NCBI GenBank assembly: GCA_040006895.1
Contig: JBDTWB010000043.1
Location: 1-24,732, forward strand
Reading direction: 5' to 3'
From: CAIWHR01 sp040006895
GTDB taxonomy: Bacteria > Pseudomonadota > Gammaproteobacteria > Burkholderiales > Casimicrobiaceae
DNA length: 24,732 nucleotides
Part shown: one piece after another, positions 23,973 to 24,732 of the stretch
Layout of the letters: each line of letters begins with the position of its first letter
Numbering within the stretch: the first letter of the stretch is position 1
Program-made: the position numbers and the translations under genes
Notes under the pieces: model-generated
What the model saw: only the letters and a program-made list of their open reading frames with translations
Databases searched by the model: none
Told to the model about the DNA's origin: nothing

Positions 23973-24732
23973 ATGACCATCGATTACGCCGAACGCATTC
24001 CCAACAACGTCAATCTCGCCGGCAACAAGGCGCTGCAGCGCGCGCTCGAGCACTGGCAGCCGGAGTTCCAGCATTGGTGGGCCGACATGGGTCCGGAAGG
24101 GACGCGCGACGTCGACGTTTACCTGCGCACCGCGATCTCCGTCGATCCCAAAGGCTGGGCGCACTTCGACTACTGCCGCATGCAGGATTACCGCTGGGGC
24201 ATCTTCCTTAATCCGGAGGAGGCCGGGCGCATGGTCAACTTCGGCGCGCACAAGGGCGAGCCCGCGTGGCAGGAGGTGCCGGGCGAGTACCGGGCCAACC
24301 TGCGTCGGCTCATCGTGACCCAGGGCGACACCGAGCCCGCGTCCGTCGAGCAACAGCGGCATCTCGGTCTCACCTGTCCGTCCCTCTACGACCTGCGCAA
24401 TCTCTTCCAGGTGAACGTCGAGGAAGGCCGCCATCTCTGGGCCATGGTGTACCTGCTGCACGCATACTTCGGCCGCGACGGCCGCGAGGAAGCCGAGGCG
24501 CTGCTCGCGCGGCGTTCCGGGGACGCCGACAATCCACGCATTCTCGGCGCGTTCAACGAGCCGACGCCCGACTGGCTGGCGTTCTTCATGTTCACGTATT
24601 TCACCGATCGCGACGGCAAGTTCCAGCTCGCCTCGCTTGCCGAATCAGGCTTCGATCCCCTGGCCCGCACCTGCCGGTTCATGCTGACCGAGGAAGCGCA
24701 CCACATGTTCGTCGGCGAAAGCGGCGTGGGAC
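23973..24732 (+). CDS. boxB: Benzoyl-CoA 2,3-epoxidase oxygenase component (5' part, cut by the window end)
   Basis: The ATG at 23973, 49 bases after boxC, opens a frame that runs off the window after 253 codons; the full protein should be about 470-480 residues. It begins MTIDYAERIPNNVNLAGN, as in BoxB. Class I diiron ligands fit at E121, E151-x-x-H154 (EEGRH) and a later EEAHH segment (240-244), with D212 nearby. BoxB uses O2 and electrons from the BoxA reductase to make 2,3-epoxybenzoyl-CoA. BoxA is expected beyond the window. The upstream ribosome site is weak, suggesting coupling to boxC translation. Confidence 0.95.
   Translation, partial: MTIDYAERIPNNVNLAGNKALQRALEHWQPEFQHWWADMGPEGTRDVDVYLRTAISVDPKGWAHFDYCRMQDYRWGIFLNPEEAGRMVNFGAHKGEPAWQEVPGEYRANLRRLIVTQGDTEPASVEQQRHLGLTCPSLYDLRNLFQVNVEEGRHLWAMVYLLHAYFGRDGREEAEALLARRSGDADNPRILGAFNEPTPDWLAFFMFTYFTDRDGKFQLASLAESGFDPLARTCRFMLTEEAHHMFVGESGVG

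Noticed and set aside
21230..23980. A 916-codon open frame on the minus strand, antisense to boxR and boxC
   Set aside because: It is a GC-rich codon-position shadow of two well-recognised genes; its translation is Arg/Gly/Ala rich with no domain.

Overview
The window is high-GC DNA with dense, mostly well-formed genes. Its gene content points to a betaproteobacterium (Burkholderiales/Rhodocyclales type): a box (aerobic benzoyl-CoA) pathway locus with a BoxR regulator, a Liv-type ABC transporter, bacterial Ku, and a sigma-54 response regulator. I cannot name the genus. No rRNA, tRNA, CRISPR array or insertion sequence was seen.

Left third (1-7274), a stress/envelope-like region: a hemerythrin-domain protein with a histone-like basic tail behind a -24/-12 promoter; a secreted DUF4142 protein; a sigma-54-dependent response regulator on the minus strand; and, divergent from it, a Ser/Thr-rich lipoprotein. 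The lipoprotein has its own -24/-12 promoter and an upstream 19-bp inverted repeat, and a good intrinsic terminator follows it. An overlapping pair comes next: a GT4 glycosyltransferase and a DUF2334-type deacetylase.

Middle (7262-13645), a patchwork of intact and decayed genes: an intact ku gene with a frameshifted 3' remnant of ligD directly downstream; a SpeD-like gene (S-adenosylmethionine decarboxylase family) with two frameshifts and an altered self-cleavage site, preceded by a 12-codon leader ORF that overlaps it by ATGA; a K+ channel; a second hemerythrin protein; a crotonase-fold enzyme; and a LuxR-type regulator broken by four frameshifts. All seven inferred frameshifts are single-base losses, mostly in short homopolymers. 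They fall in only three genes, while about twenty other genes are open.

Right part (13646-24732), the benzoate locus. Leftward from a divergent promoter: benzoate-CoA ligase, a periplasmic binding protein, LivH, LivM, LivG, LivF and an alpha/beta hydrolase. Rightward: boxR, boxC and boxB (cut by the window end). Together these would import an aromatic acid, activate it to the CoA thioester, epoxidise it (BoxB, with BoxA presumably beyond the window) and open the ring (BoxC). BoxR would sense benzoyl-CoA and control both promoters. Both promoters carry the same TGCACTWTAA element at the -10 region, a good operator candidate.
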